A stretch of DNA of 64,000 nucleotides. It comes from Halpernia frigidisoli. Lineage in GTDB: Bacteria > Bacteroidota > Bacteroidia > Flavobacteriales > Weeksellaceae. The stretch covers positions 848,411-912,410 of the forward strand of contig NZ_FOQT01000001.1 of NCBI RefSeq assembly GCF_900113805.1. Direction: 5' to 3'. The notes beneath the pieces are model-generated. The model worked only from the letters and a program-made list of their open reading frames with translations, was not told where the DNA came from and searched no databases. Below are positions 32,425 to 41,402 of this stretch, one piece after another; the stretch's first letter is position 1; every line of letters begins with the position of its first letter. The position numbers were made by a program, and so were the translations under genes.

Positions 32425-33305
32425 TTAGCGTAAACCTTTCATTTTTGTGGTCAAAGTATAAACAGATTTTGAAGCCGTTATAAAAAGTGTAGAAAAATTT
32501 TTTCCACCAAAAGTGACGTTTGCAGTCCATTTTTCAGGAATATTGATATGTTTTATTTGTACTCCTTTTTTATTAAAAATCGTCACTCCATTACCTGTGA
32601 GATAAACATTTCCTTCTTTGTCAATCGTCATTCCGTCAGAACCCATCGAGCAAAACAAAGTTTTTTCGCTTAAAGTTCCGTCTTCTTTCATTTTATATTT
32701 ATAGGTTTTTCCGGCACCAAAATCAGAAACATAAAGTTCATTTTTTTTGCATTTCCAATAATGCCGTTTGGTTTTACAAAAGTTGTATCAACTGTAATTA
32801 TTTCCCCATTTGGTTTGCGCAAATAAAGATTTTCTTTATCGATTTCCTGTTTAAAATTCTTCCAGTAATCTCTCACATATAAAGGATCTGTGAAATAAAT
32901 AAAACCTTTATCGATCCATAAATCGTTTGGTCCATTCAATCTTTTTCCGTTAAAATTACTTAGCAAAACTGTCTTAACTTTATTTTTAGAATAAGATAAA
33001 ATTTCGCCATTTTCATCTGAACAGGTTAAGAGATTTCCTTCCGAATCAATATAAGTTCCGTTGGCGCGTCCTGTTTTATTTAAAAATTCGGAAATTTGAT
33101 TTGTCTCACAATTCCATTCGTAAATTTTATCATTTGGCTGATCTGTAAAAAAAACATTTCCGTTTAAATCTGCAGAAGGACCTTCCGTAAAACTAAACCT
33201 ATCAGAAATTAAAACGGGAGTTTCATTCGGTTTCGTAATATCTTTCTGCACAGAACAAGATGAAAGTGATAATACAAGAGCGCTATAAATGATAAAATTC
33301 TTCAT
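32425..33305 (-). pseudogene. SMP-30/gluconolactonase-like lipoprotein gene with a frameshift in an A8 tract
   Basis: Residues from 33305 form a lipoprotein signal (SALVLSLSSCSVQ) and most of a six-bladed propeller of the SMP-30/gluconolactonase family (SFTEGPSADLNGNVFFTD, RANGTYIDSEGNLLTC, NGPNDLWIDKGFIYFTDPLY). The frame breaks at eight A in the minus strand (plus-strand T at 32741-32748); the 3' part continues in another frame from about 32740 to 32425 with SDGMTIDKEGNVYLTGNG. Nine A would restore one protein of about 293 residues. Family members hydrolyse sugar lactones and bind divalent metal. It is either a true pseudogene, a phase-variable tract or a sequencing error. Confidence 0.8.
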
Positions 33306-33413
33306 AAAACAAAACTAATAATTTATCATTGAAAAAAATTGAATTGAGAACCAAATTTTATAATCACTTTTTTTTCTCTTAAAAAAAGCATTAAGTTTGT
33401 AATAATTCTTTTT

Positions 33414-33743
33414 ATGAAACTCAATTTACCAGAAAAACTTTATTATTCCATCGGCGAAGTGGCAAAGGCTTTTGATGTAAATACTTCATTGATAAGATAT
33501 TGGGAACAGGAATTTCCTATCATTAAGCCAAAAAAGAATAAAAAAGGAAATCGTTATTTTACTCCAAATGATCTTCAAAATCTCCAGATTATCTATCATT
33601 TAGTTAAAGAAAAAGGCTACACTTTGGATGGCGCTAGAGTCGCGTTAACAACAAATTCTAAAATTTCTGAGACTGTTTCAATGATCGATCGGCTTCAATA
33701 TGTGAAAGCTGAACTTTTAAAATTGAAAGATTCTTTAGATTAG
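33414..33743 (+). CDS. MerR-family transcriptional regulator, short form
   Basis: 109 residues. The MerR winged helix-turn-helix is complete: YYSIGEVAKAFDVNTSLIRY, then WEQEFPIIKPKKNKKGNRYF. The wing and the two-helix hairpin follow, and the C-terminus ends with a short coiled-coil dimer helix. No metal- or drug-binding domain exists, so its signal is unknown. Proteins of this short type are common in Bacteroidota. TAAGTTTG (33392-33399) is a good -7 element 14 bases before the ATG. Confidence 0.88.
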   Translation: MKLNLPEKLYYSIGEVAKAFDVNTSLIRYWEQEFPIIKPKKNKKGNRYFTPNDLQNLQIIYHLVKEKGYTLDGARVALTTNSKISETVSMIDRLQYVKAELLKLKDSLD

Positions 33744-33823
33744 TTTACATTTTCGCATTTTATTTTAAAATTTCATATAAATTATTACATCTTTTTGTAA
33801 TTTTATTGCAAATTTTAAAATAA

Positions 33824-34984
33824 ATGAGATCAAATCTACCACAAAAACTTTTTCGTAAAAATTTGTGGGTTATTTTAATTCTTGTTTCATGCATTGTAAG
33901 TGCAAAGATTTATACAAAATTTTTTGTAAAATCCGAAAATCCTGATTTTTCAAAAATTCAGTTTTTAAAGATAAAGGAAAATTTACCGGAATTAAAAATC
34001 AAAGATTTTGATCCAAATCTTTTATCATTGGAACAATGGCAAAAACTAGGTTTATCTGAAAAACAAGCTGAAACCATTTTAAAATACAAACAAATCGTTG
34101 GTGGAGAATTTAAATCCCAAGATCAACTGCAAAAGTGCTACTCTATTTCAGCGGAAAAATTCGAGCAAATTCAACCTTTTATTTTATTGCCAAAAAGTTC
34201 AAAATCTTCGGATGCTTTTGCGAAAAATAAATGGGAGAAAAAGGAAATTAAAGTCAACAAAAAATTTAATCCAGATTCTTATTCTCAAAAAGACTGGGAG
34301 AATCTTGGTTTTTCCGAAAAGCAATCTGCCGGAATTTTAAAATATAAAAATTACTTAGGCGGAAGTTTTGTGAGCAAAGAAAAACTGAAAGAATGCTACA
34401 TGATCAACGAAGAAAATTTCGTTAAACTTTCATATTATTTAATTTTACCTGAAAAAACACCTTCAGATTTTAATCCTTATAAAAGTAAATTCGCAAAGGA
34501 AAAAATCAAAATAAAATATCAAAATTTTGATCCGAATTTATTAGATTCAAAAGGTTGGATGGCGCTTGGTTTTTCTGAAAAACAAGTTTTAAATATTTTA
34601 AATTACAAAGAAAGATATTTGAAAGGCAGCTTTAAAACTCTGGAAGATATTTCAAAATGCTACATGATCTCGCCGGAAAAATTTGAGGAAATGAAACCAT
34701 TTATTAAGTTAAATCCGCAAAATATTATTGCTAAAAACACTTCAATTTCTCAAGTACAAATTTCAACACCAAGAACTGATTTTAGCAAAATAGATTTAAA
34801 TAAAATCAATTTTCAGCAGTTAAAAGAATATGGATTTACAGATAGAGCTGCAGGAAGTTTTCTGGGATTTAGAAAAAAACTAAATGGATTTACTTCAAAA
34901 GATCAGATTTTAAAAACTTATAATATTGACATTGAATTAACTAAAAAACTTTTGGAAATCGCTCAACTTAAGCCTGTAGAATAA
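33824..34984 (+). CDS. Membrane-anchored protein with four helix-hairpin-helix repeats
   Basis: 386 residues. A membrane anchor (about 13-33) is followed by four repeats of about 65-90 residues. Each opens with FDPN or FNPD (the last with IDLN), goes through GLSEKQAETILKYK-like (GFSEKQ in two others) helix-hairpin-helix elements and, in the first three, ends with KCYSI, ECYMI or KCYMI. The fourth is divergent (GFTDRAAGSFLGFRKKLNG). The arrangement resembles the ComEA type of DNA-binding module, which takes up DNA in competent bacteria, but here it is repeated on the outside of an anchor. It ends at a bidirectional terminator. Confidence 0.8.
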   Translation: MRSNLPQKLFRKNLWVILILVSCIVSAKIYTKFFVKSENPDFSKIQFLKIKENLPELKIKDFDPNLLSLEQWQKLGLSEKQAETILKYKQIVGGEFKSQDQLQKCYSISAEKFEQIQPFILLPKSSKSSDAFAKNKWEKKEIKVNKKFNPDSYSQKDWENLGFSEKQSAGILKYKNYLGGSFVSKEKLKECYMINEENFVKLSYYLILPEKTPSDFNPYKSKFAKEKIKIKYQNFDPNLLDSKGWMALGFSEKQVLNILNYKERYLKGSFKTLEDISKCYMISPEKFEEMKPFIKLNPQNIIAKNTSISQVQISTPRTDFSKIDLNKINFQQLKEYGFTDRAAGSFLGFRKKLNGFTSKDQILKTYNIDIELTKKLLEIAQLKPVE

Positions 34985-35016
34985 AAAAATCTGCAACTTT
35001 CGCTGCAGATTTTTTA
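34984..35016. terminator. Bidirectional terminator between convergent genes
   Basis: AAAAAATCTGCA (34984-34995) pairs with TGCAGATTTTTT (35004-35015). It serves the helix-hairpin-helix gene and the leftward endonuclease gene. Confidence 0.9.
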
Positions 35017-35019
35017 GAA

Positions 35020-36924
35020 TTATTTTTTAATTATTTTAAAACTTTGATTATCAATTTTTAACATATAAATTCCTTTTTTCAGTCGATCAACATTGATAAA
35101 CGCTTTAGTTCGGAAAGGTTCTTTTTCGCTTAAAATTAATTTCCCGGAAAGATCAAAAATGTGCGCAGTTTTACTTTTGTTTAACTCTAAACCTTTTGCA
35201 AAAATTTGAGATTCAGTAATTGGATTTGGATAAATTATAATTCTGTTTTTATCAGAAAAAGCATTTTCCGAAGTACTTAAGTTTCCTAAATTTGCACAGT
35301 AATCAGCTGGATTTTTTTCCCATTCGGCAATATTAAAATTGGAATTTGGCTGTAACACACTGTTTAATCTATACAAGGAAACGTTTTCCAAATCTGAAAA
35401 ATTATTGGCATCAAATGCACCAAGCGCATCTACAGTCGTTGATTTGTAGCGAAGTGATAAGAAATTGGTCCCATCAAAAATTAGAGATGGTGCATCAGAT
35501 ACGAACTTGGCCTGGCTTGGTGAGTAGCAGGAGAAATTTGCTTTTTGATTCATCATTACAAAAGTCTCATTATCTGCAACTTCTCCTTCTAACTGCAAAG
35601 GATCTTCAAAATAATAGGCAGTTCGTTTGAACTGAATGCTTATGCTGTAAGAGTCTAAATTGACAGAATGCCCTGTTTTATTCGTTATTTCAAGTGCTTT
35701 ATTGTTATCCGTTCCTTCCAGATATTTCGTAATAATTAAATCTTTTGCGTACGTATCAGTTGTATAAGTTAAGATTGGTAAAATATTACTTCCCACAGAC
35801 TGCATATTAGAATTATTGTAAGATTTTACTGTGAAATTATAATTCAAAGATGGTGTCAAATGATCTACGGTAAAAGAATTATTTTTTGAAGTGCCAATTT
35901 CAACGCCATCCTGATAAATTTTATAACCTACAATTGATGCGTCTGACGGTTTAACCCAAGATAAATTAACAAAATAAGCACTTACTTTTGATGCCGTCAA
36001 AACAGTTGGAGATTGCGGCGCAACTGTGCTTAAAGTTTGATTCCAAATAAGATTTACCCATTCCGGATGGTCTATAAATGGATTTCTATTTTTTTGAATA
36101 CCATAGATTTCATTATTACGATCAATTTCTCTTTGCGACACAGGATCATCTTGATTCCATTGCAAAAGTTGTTGTAAAAACCACGGATCAAAAGCATGTT
36201 CCATAGTTCCATCTAAAAAACCTACATCTGTAGTTGCATCCTGAGTAACTGTTGAATAATATTTTAAGGCTACAAAACTGGATAATTTACTTTCATATCG
36301 CACAGCAAAATACAAAATCATTCTGGCAATATCTCCGCGAAACTCAGCAATTGGCTCATAAACACGCCCTTTATAATCACTTCCGGGATTTTCACGATTG
36401 CCTATTTTAGACGTGTTTGAAAAAGTATAAAATAAATTAGCAGAGGTGGTTTTCGAAATCCCATAAGGATAAAAATTTCTTAATTGATTGATCTTTGCAT
36501 CCGCTGGAACTACAAAATGCAGATCAGAATACATTGGATAGGCGGAATTAAAAGTAAATTGCGGAACGATATGTTCTCTGTTTAATGCGCTTCCTTCGCC
36601 AGCAGCACCAGCTCCAACTATCGGATGTGAAAAAGCCTGATTATCCGAAGGAAAAAATTCAATTTTATCGGGACCTGTTGGATTTTCTGCATAAATGTCC
36701 AAATAAGAATTGTCTTTTTCGTAATATTTATCAAGATCTGTTACGCCGTACAATTGTGGAAGATCACTATCATAGTTCCAACTTATGGTTTTGTTTGATA
36801 TGATATTATATAAAACAGATTTCAATTTGTATCCATCTAAGCCTGCTGTTGCATCATAATAGCCGGGAGGAATTTGCGCGAACGAAAAAAAAGGTATAAA
36901 AACAAAAAATAAAAGTTTTTTCAT
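35020..36924 (-). CDS. Secreted endonuclease I with Fn3, lamin-tail-like and T9SS sorting domains
   Basis: 634 residues from the start at 36924, chosen because it opens the signal peptide MKKLLFFVFIPFFSFAQ (the upstream ATG at 36963 adds 13 non-signal residues). Endonuclease I domain about 25-290, with the active-site pattern LNREHIVPQFTF and SDLHFVVPADAKINQLRN; an Fn3 domain about 315-400 (PTVLTASKVSAYFVNLSW); a lamin-tail-like domain about 405-555; and the T9SS type A domain in the last 75 residues (IIIYPNPITESQIFAKG). It should degrade extracellular DNA, and sorting is by the type IX system. TACCTTTG (36950-36943) is a likely -7 element. Confidence 0.92.
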   Translation of the reverse strand: MKKLLFFVFIPFFSFAQIPPGYYDATAGLDGYKLKSVLYNIISNKTISWNYDSDLPQLYGVTDLDKYYEKDNSYLDIYAENPTGPDKIEFFPSDNQAFSHPIVGAGAAGEGSALNREHIVPQFTFNSAYPMYSDLHFVVPADAKINQLRNFYPYGISKTTSANLFYTFSNTSKIGNRENPGSDYKGRVYEPIAEFRGDIARMILYFAVRYESKLSSFVALKYYSTVTQDATTDVGFLDGTMEHAFDPWFLQQLLQWNQDDPVSQREIDRNNEIYGIQKNRNPFIDHPEWVNLIWNQTLSTVAPQSPTVLTASKVSAYFVNLSWVKPSDASIVGYKIYQDGVEIGTSKNNSFTVDHLTPSLNYNFTVKSYNNSNMQSVGSNILPILTYTTDTYAKDLIITKYLEGTDNNKALEITNKTGHSVNLDSYSISIQFKRTAYYFEDPLQLEGEVADNETFVMMNQKANFSCYSPSQAKFVSDAPSLIFDGTNFLSLRYKSTTVDALGAFDANNFSDLENVSLYRLNSVLQPNSNFNIAEWEKNPADYCANLGNLSTSENAFSDKNRIIIYPNPITESQIFAKGLELNKSKTAHIFDLSGKLILSEKEPFRTKAFINVDRLKKGIYMLKIDNQSFKIIKK

Positions 36925-37080
36925 AGAGTATAATTTTGATTTCAAAGGTATAAAACTTTTCATCCTCCTATATTAATGTTGAATTAAATTTTTAACATCA
37001 AATTTCGGCTCATATCTGAAGATAATTAATGAAATGTTGATAAAATTTAATTATATTTGCACCTTGAAAATTTAAAGAAA

Positions 37081-37431
37081 ATGAGTACGATTTTTACATT
37101 ATTCATGGTTTTAATCATGATTTTGAGTGTTTTATTAGTAATAATTATTATGGCACAAAATCCAAAAGGTGGCGGACTTTCCGGGACTTTTGGTGGCGCT
37201 TCACCAGCTCAGTTTGGTGTGCAGAGAACAAATGATTTTATGGAAAACGCAACCTGGACTTTGGGTGCTTCCATTATTGTTTTAATCATCATCAGTGTTG
37301 TGATAACAGCAAAACCTAGTCAAATGACTGCTCCACAAGCAGTTCCTCAAGGTAGAACTGCTCCGGCGCAACAAACTGCTCCGACACAAAATACGACTAC
37401 TTTACCGGCTCCAGCACCGGCAGGAAAATAA
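37081..37431 (+). CDS. secG: Preprotein translocase subunit SecG
   Basis: 116 residues from the ATG at 37081; an upstream TTG (37057) would add eight residues not found in the family and lies on top of the -7 element TATATTTG (37052-37059). Two membrane helices flank the conserved loop AQNPKGGGLSGTFGG, the SecG hallmark; the tail is long and Ala/Pro/Thr/Gln-rich. SecG assists SecYE in protein export across the inner membrane. It is monocistronic. Confidence 0.95.
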   Translation: MSTIFTLFMVLIMILSVLLVIIIMAQNPKGGGLSGTFGGASPAQFGVQRTNDFMENATWTLGASIIVLIIISVVITAKPSQMTAPQAVPQGRTAPAQQTAPTQNTTTLPAPAPAGK

Positions 37432-37450
37432 AATTTTAAAATTTAAATAA

Positions 37451-37482
37451 AAAAAGAGATTCTCATTCGGGAATCTCTTTTT
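37451..37482. terminator. Bidirectional terminator between secG and a glycosyltransferase gene
   Basis: AAAAAGAGATTC (37451-37462) pairs with GAATCTCTTTTT (37471-37482). The right arm overlaps the last codons of the leftward glycosyltransferase gene. Confidence 0.88.
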
Positions 37483-38314
37483 TGTTTACCTTATATTTTT
37501 CCAGACTGTGTTTTAAGTTTAAACCCAAACTAAGAATAGTAAATTTAAAAGGATTTTTTGCTTTATAATATTTACGAAGAAAAATATGCATCGCGCCATA
37601 AAAACGCTTTAGGTAAATAAGATCTTTAACAGAACTTTCGCCTTTAAGATGTAAAATTGAATATTTGCCGTAATAATAATTTTTATAATTTTTTTGAAGT
37701 AATGTGTAGCAAAGATCGATATCTTCACCATACATAAAGTAAGCTTCATCAAGACCGCCAATTTCTAAATAAACTTCTTTTTTTATGAGTAAAAATGCGC
37801 CTGTTATCACTTCTACTTCAGCAATTTCATATTCAGCAACGTCATTTCTATAATAAGATTTTAAATTATTTGTTTTCAAATTACACATTAATTTTTCAAA
37901 AGAATTGATCATGTTTGGAACGGCACGCTTACTTTCCGGTAAAAATATTCCGTTTATATCATGCATCCTTACACCAAGACACCCAAAATTAAGTTTAGAA
38001 TCTGCAAAATTTAAAATTTCATTAATGTAAAAACCCTCAAATTCGGTGTCTGGATTTAACAAAAGTAAATAGTCACCATTCGCAGATTTTGCAGCAAAAT
38101 TATTAGCCACAGCAAAACCATCATTATTTTCGGATGCTATAAAATTGACTTTCGGGAATTCTGCGATCAGGTTTTTCCAGGTGTTATCTGGACTTTTATT
38201 GTCGATCACAATGATTTCAAAAGAAAGATCTGTCAGGTATTTTTGCAGAGATAAAAGACAATTTCGCAAAAGAACTTCCACGTTATAATGAACGATAATA
38301 ATACTTAACCTCAT
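37463..38314 (-). CDS. Family 2 glycosyltransferase (rhamnosyltransferase-like)
   Basis: 283 residues. A GT-A fold with the nucleotide-sugar binding start LSIIIVHYNVEVLLRNCLLS, IVIDNKSPDNTW, the DxD-like LLLNPDTEF and a membrane-near C-terminus. It resembles the WbbL group, which adds rhamnose or another deoxysugar to a lipid-linked intermediate. It probably helps to build surface polysaccharide or LPS. It lies 42 bases downstream of another GT2 gene, transcribed the same way. Donor and acceptor are unknown. Confidence 0.88.
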   Translation of the reverse strand: MRLSIIIVHYNVEVLLRNCLLSLQKYLTDLSFEIIVIDNKSPDNTWKNLIAEFPKVNFIASENNDGFAVANNFAAKSANGDYLLLLNPDTEFEGFYINEILNFADSKLNFGCLGVRMHDINGIFLPESKRAVPNMINSFEKLMCNLKTNNLKSYYRNDVAEYEIAEVEVITGAFLLIKKEVYLEIGGLDEAYFMYGEDIDLCYTLLQKNYKNYYYGKYSILHLKGESSVKDLIYLKRFYGAMHIFLRKYYKAKNPFKFTILSLGLNLKHSLEKYKVNKKEIPE

Positions 38315-38356
38315 ATTTCTTCCGAAATTTTTTTAAATTTAAATAAGATGAAAAAA

Positions 38357-39163
38357 CTATTTACCTTGAAATTTTAAATATTTATTTCTCGCTAACCTGA
38401 AAACATATTTAAATTTATAAAAAATAAAATAGCAAACATATTCCGAAAAATTAATTCGTTTCAAATCAAAAACTTCCTTTAAATTTTTTTGAAAACCTCT
38501 TTCCATTTCAAATAAATTCGCTGACAAACCTGAAACGCCGAATGATCTTTTCCCCTCGCCTGCCAAAACTAATTCTTCGTTCAAAATAAACATATTATTT
38601 TTTTCAGAAACTTTTAACCAGTAATTTAAATCCTCCGCATATCGCTGATTTTCATTAAAAAAGCCACTGTTTTCCAACACTTTTCTTTTAAATAAAACAG
38701 TTGACGGCTGTGTTTCGTTTCTAAACATCAGTTTTCTGAAAGTAACTTCAATCAAATTATTACTAGTTAAATTATAAGGAAATTTAATAGATTGACCTTG
38801 TCTTTTGCAACCAATAAAATCAATGTTGAAATTCTTATTCTCCAAAAGGAGCATTTGTCGCTCGGTTTTCTCCGGAAACCACTCATCGTCGGCATCAAGA
38901 AGTGCAATAAAATCTCCTTTACAAATTTTTAGCGCTGTATTCCTGGCTCTTGAAACGCCGCCATTTTCCTGACCAATTAGTTTTATATTTTGATGTGGAT
39001 TTTCTTTAATAAATTTTTCAATTAATGTTCGGCTATTGTCAGTTGAGCCGTCATTTACAACGATTACTTCAAAATCACCTTTCCATGTTTGATCTTGTAC
39101 GGACAGTAAACTTTTAACAATCGTTTTTTCGGCATTAAAAACAGGAATTATTACAGAAATCAC
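38357..39163 (-). CDS. Family 2 glycosyltransferase
   Basis: 268 residues. A GT-A fold with VIIPVFNAEKTIVKSLLSVQ, VIVVNDGSTDNS and the acidic metal-binding FIALLDADDEWFPEKTERQ. The N-terminal 210 residues are the catalytic domain and the last 50 contain an amphipathic or membrane-associated helix. Together with the next gene downstream (gap 42 bases) it should make part of a surface glycan. It follows recR by 36 bases; all three run leftward and may be one operon. Confidence 0.9.
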   Translation of the reverse strand: MISVIIPVFNAEKTIVKSLLSVQDQTWKGDFEVIVVNDGSTDNSRTLIEKFIKENPHQNIKLIGQENGGVSRARNTALKICKGDFIALLDADDEWFPEKTERQMLLLENKNFNIDFIGCKRQGQSIKFPYNLTSNNLIEVTFRKLMFRNETQPSTVLFKRKVLENSGFFNENQRYAEDLNYWLKVSEKNNMFILNEELVLAGEGKRSFGVSGLSANLFEMERGFQKNLKEVFDLKRINFSEYVCYFIFYKFKYVFRLARNKYLKFQGK

Positions 39164-39199
39164 TTTTCTAGGAATTAATTTTTGCTAAATATAAAGAAA

Positions 39200-39811
39200 T
39201 TAATCCTCTTCGTTATAAGGAAGTCGGTTTTGAATAGATCTTCCTAAAGATATTTCGTCAGCATATTCCAATTCATCACCGACCGAAATACCGCGCGCAA
39301 TTGTAGAAAACTTAACGCTAAAAGTTTTAAATTTTTTATAAATGTAATAGGCAGTCGTATCGCCTTCCATTGTGGCGCTAAGTGCAAAAATAATTTCTTT
39401 TAAATTGTCTTTTTCAAGCTTTCTTTCAATACTTCCAATATTCAACTGACTCGGTCCCACGCCTTCCATTGGTGAAATTTTTCCGCCAAGAACCAGGTAT
39501 TTTCCTTTAAATTTAGACGTATTTTCGATAGCCATTACGTCGCGTACGTCTTCCACGATACATAATATTTCTTCGCTTCGTTTGGGATTGCTGCAAATTT
39601 CACAAATTTCATGATCTGAAAAATTATGGCAACTTTTACAATATTTGATGTCGGTCACCAGTTTTTTTAAACTTTCACCTAAAAGTATTCCCTGAGATTC
39701 GGGTTGTTTTAAAAGATGCAATGCCAAACGAAGGGCAGATTTTTTACCTATTCCGGGTAATCCCGATATTTCTTCAACTGCTTTTGCCAGTACTTTGCTT
39801 GGATAATCCAT
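39200..39811 (-). CDS. recR: Recombination mediator protein RecR
   Basis: 203 residues, the normal length. A helix-hairpin-helix ([17 protein letters not shown]), the four-Cys zinc finger [16 protein letters not shown] and a Toprim domain ([30 protein letters not shown]) are all in place, followed by [15 protein letters not shown]. RecR, with RecO and RecF, loads RecA on gapped single-stranded DNA. It opens the leftward GT2 cluster. The gene organisation differs from the dnaX-recR arrangement of E. coli. Confidence 0.96.
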   Translation of the reverse strand: MDYPSKVLAKAVEEISGLPGIGKKSALRLALHLLKQPESQGILLGESLKKLVTDIKYCKSCHNFSDHEICEICSNPKRSEEILCIVEDVRDVMAIENTSKFKGKYLVLGGKISPMEGVGPSQLNIGSIERKLEKDNLKEIIFALSATMEGDTTAYYIYKKFKTFSVKFSTIARGISVGDELEYADEISLGRSIQNRLPYNEED

Positions 39812-39959
39812 GTTACAAAAATATAGATTTAATAAAGCTTTTCAAATATTTTTATTTTTTATTTTAAATGGAATTAAAAAAAAATCTTATTATTCTAAAA
39901 TTATATATTTAGCTAAAATTTAGGTTTCTTTGTATCTTAATGATCAAAAGGTATATTAA

Positions 39960-41246
39960 ATGAGCGGTTTATTAGACTATTTGCAACTCCATCAGGGAGA
40001 AGAAAGCAAAAGTAAAGTGATGGAAAGCGTTAGAAGTCAGATTTCTTTCCGTGGTGCAAATTTATGGATTCTGGCCTGTGCTATTTTTATTGCTTCTGTG
40101 GGTTTAAATGTAAATTCTACAGCTGTTATAATTGGTGCGATGTTAATTTCTCCGTTAATGGGACCAATTGTAGGAACCGGTTTCGCTTTGGGAACTTACG
40201 ATTTTACTCTTTTAAGAAAATCAATTAATAATCTCCTGATCGCTACTTTTGTAAGTCTTTTAGTATCAACAGCTTATTTTTATCTAAGCCCTTTTAAAGA
40301 AGTACAGTCTGAACTTTTATCCCGAACTTCTCCTACAATTTATGATGTTTTAATTGCTTTTTTTGGCGGTTTGGTTGGCGTAATTGCCATCACAAGAGTT
40401 GAAAAAGGAAATCCGATACCAGGCGTTGCGATCGCGACAGCGTTGATGCCACCGATTTGCACAGCAGGTTATGGTTTGGCAACGGGCAATATGAGCTATT
40501 TTTTAGGTGCTTTTTATCTTTATTCTATCAACTGTTTTTTTATATGCATCGCTACTTTTTTTGTAGTAAAATTTTTAAAATATCCCTCCGCTTTAGTCGA
40601 TTCAAAGTACGAGAAGAGAATTAAATATGGAATTTCAATCCTGATTGTGATCATGATCGTACCAAGTTTTTATCTCGCCTATAACTTATTTAATCAAAAA
40701 AAGTTTACAAAATCAGCAGAAGAATTTATTCAAAAAGAATTTGACAATAACGGCTACACGGTTATTTATAAAAAGATAAATTATAACACCACTCCTAAAA
40801 GTATAGATCTGGCCTTTTTAAGCAAAAAATTTACTGATGCGGAGATTTTATCTTACAACAAAATGTTGGCTAAAGATGGAATTTTTGGTGCTAAATTAAC
40901 GATAAGACAAAACAACACCGATTTAAAATCAGAAATTTTAAGTGAAATTAATAAAAATGATACCAACATTTCTGAAAAAGACATTGCCCTTACAAAAATC
41001 CGTCAGGAACTTGATAATTATAAAATAACAGATTCTACCCTCTTAAAAGAAATCAATATTCTCTACCCGACCATCGGAAATGTTTCATATGGAAAAATAG
41101 AGCAATATCCACAAACGGACAGTGCGAAACTACAGTTCGTGCTCGTTTATACAGGTCAGAATATTGATGAAAACCGCATTAAAACATGGTTACGAGAAAG
41201 GCTTCACGAGAAAAATGTTGTTTTAATAAAAGAAACAGAAAAGTAG
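39960..41246 (+). CDS. DUF389 (TIGR00341-type) membrane protein
   Basis: 428 residues. The N-terminal half (about 25-260) has six to seven membrane helices with VNSTAVIIGAMLISPLMGPI and GNPIPGVAIATALMPPICTA, the clear marks of the DUF389 family. The C-terminal half (about 270-428) is soluble and charged, with NYNTTPKSIDLAFLSKKF and other beta-type strands. The family has no known reaction; transport or membrane-stress roles are guesses. It is preceded by its own intergenic region and lies next to the ClC gene. Confidence 0.85.
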   Translation: MSGLLDYLQLHQGEESKSKVMESVRSQISFRGANLWILACAIFIASVGLNVNSTAVIIGAMLISPLMGPIVGTGFALGTYDFTLLRKSINNLLIATFVSLLVSTAYFYLSPFKEVQSELLSRTSPTIYDVLIAFFGGLVGVIAITRVEKGNPIPGVAIATALMPPICTAGYGLATGNMSYFLGAFYLYSINCFFICIATFFVVKFLKYPSALVDSKYEKRIKYGISILIVIMIVPSFYLAYNLFNQKKFTKSAEEFIQKEFDNNGYTVIYKKINYNTTPKSIDLAFLSKKFTDAEILSYNKMLAKDGIFGAKLTIRQNNTDLKSEILSEINKNDTNISEKDIALTKIRQELDNYKITDSTLLKEINILYPTIGNVSYGKIEQYPQTDSAKLQFVLVYTGQNIDENRIKTWLRERLHEKNVVLIKETEK

Positions 41247-41402
41247 TTTTCAATTCAATATTAGAAAAGTAAAATTTTAACAGATATAAGCTTGAAATTT
41301 AGCCTTTGTCTTATATTTCATTTAAATTTGTAAAAGTTTGTAAATAAACAAGCATTTCAAAATTTGAAAAAATTTTAGATTAAAAACAGGCATTATTTAA
41401 CG

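Noticed and set aside
32735-32760. Programmed ribosomal frameshifting in the SMP-30 gene
   Set aside because: There is an A8 slippery tract but no visible downstream stimulating structure, and the family does not use frameshifting; decay, error or phase variation is simpler.
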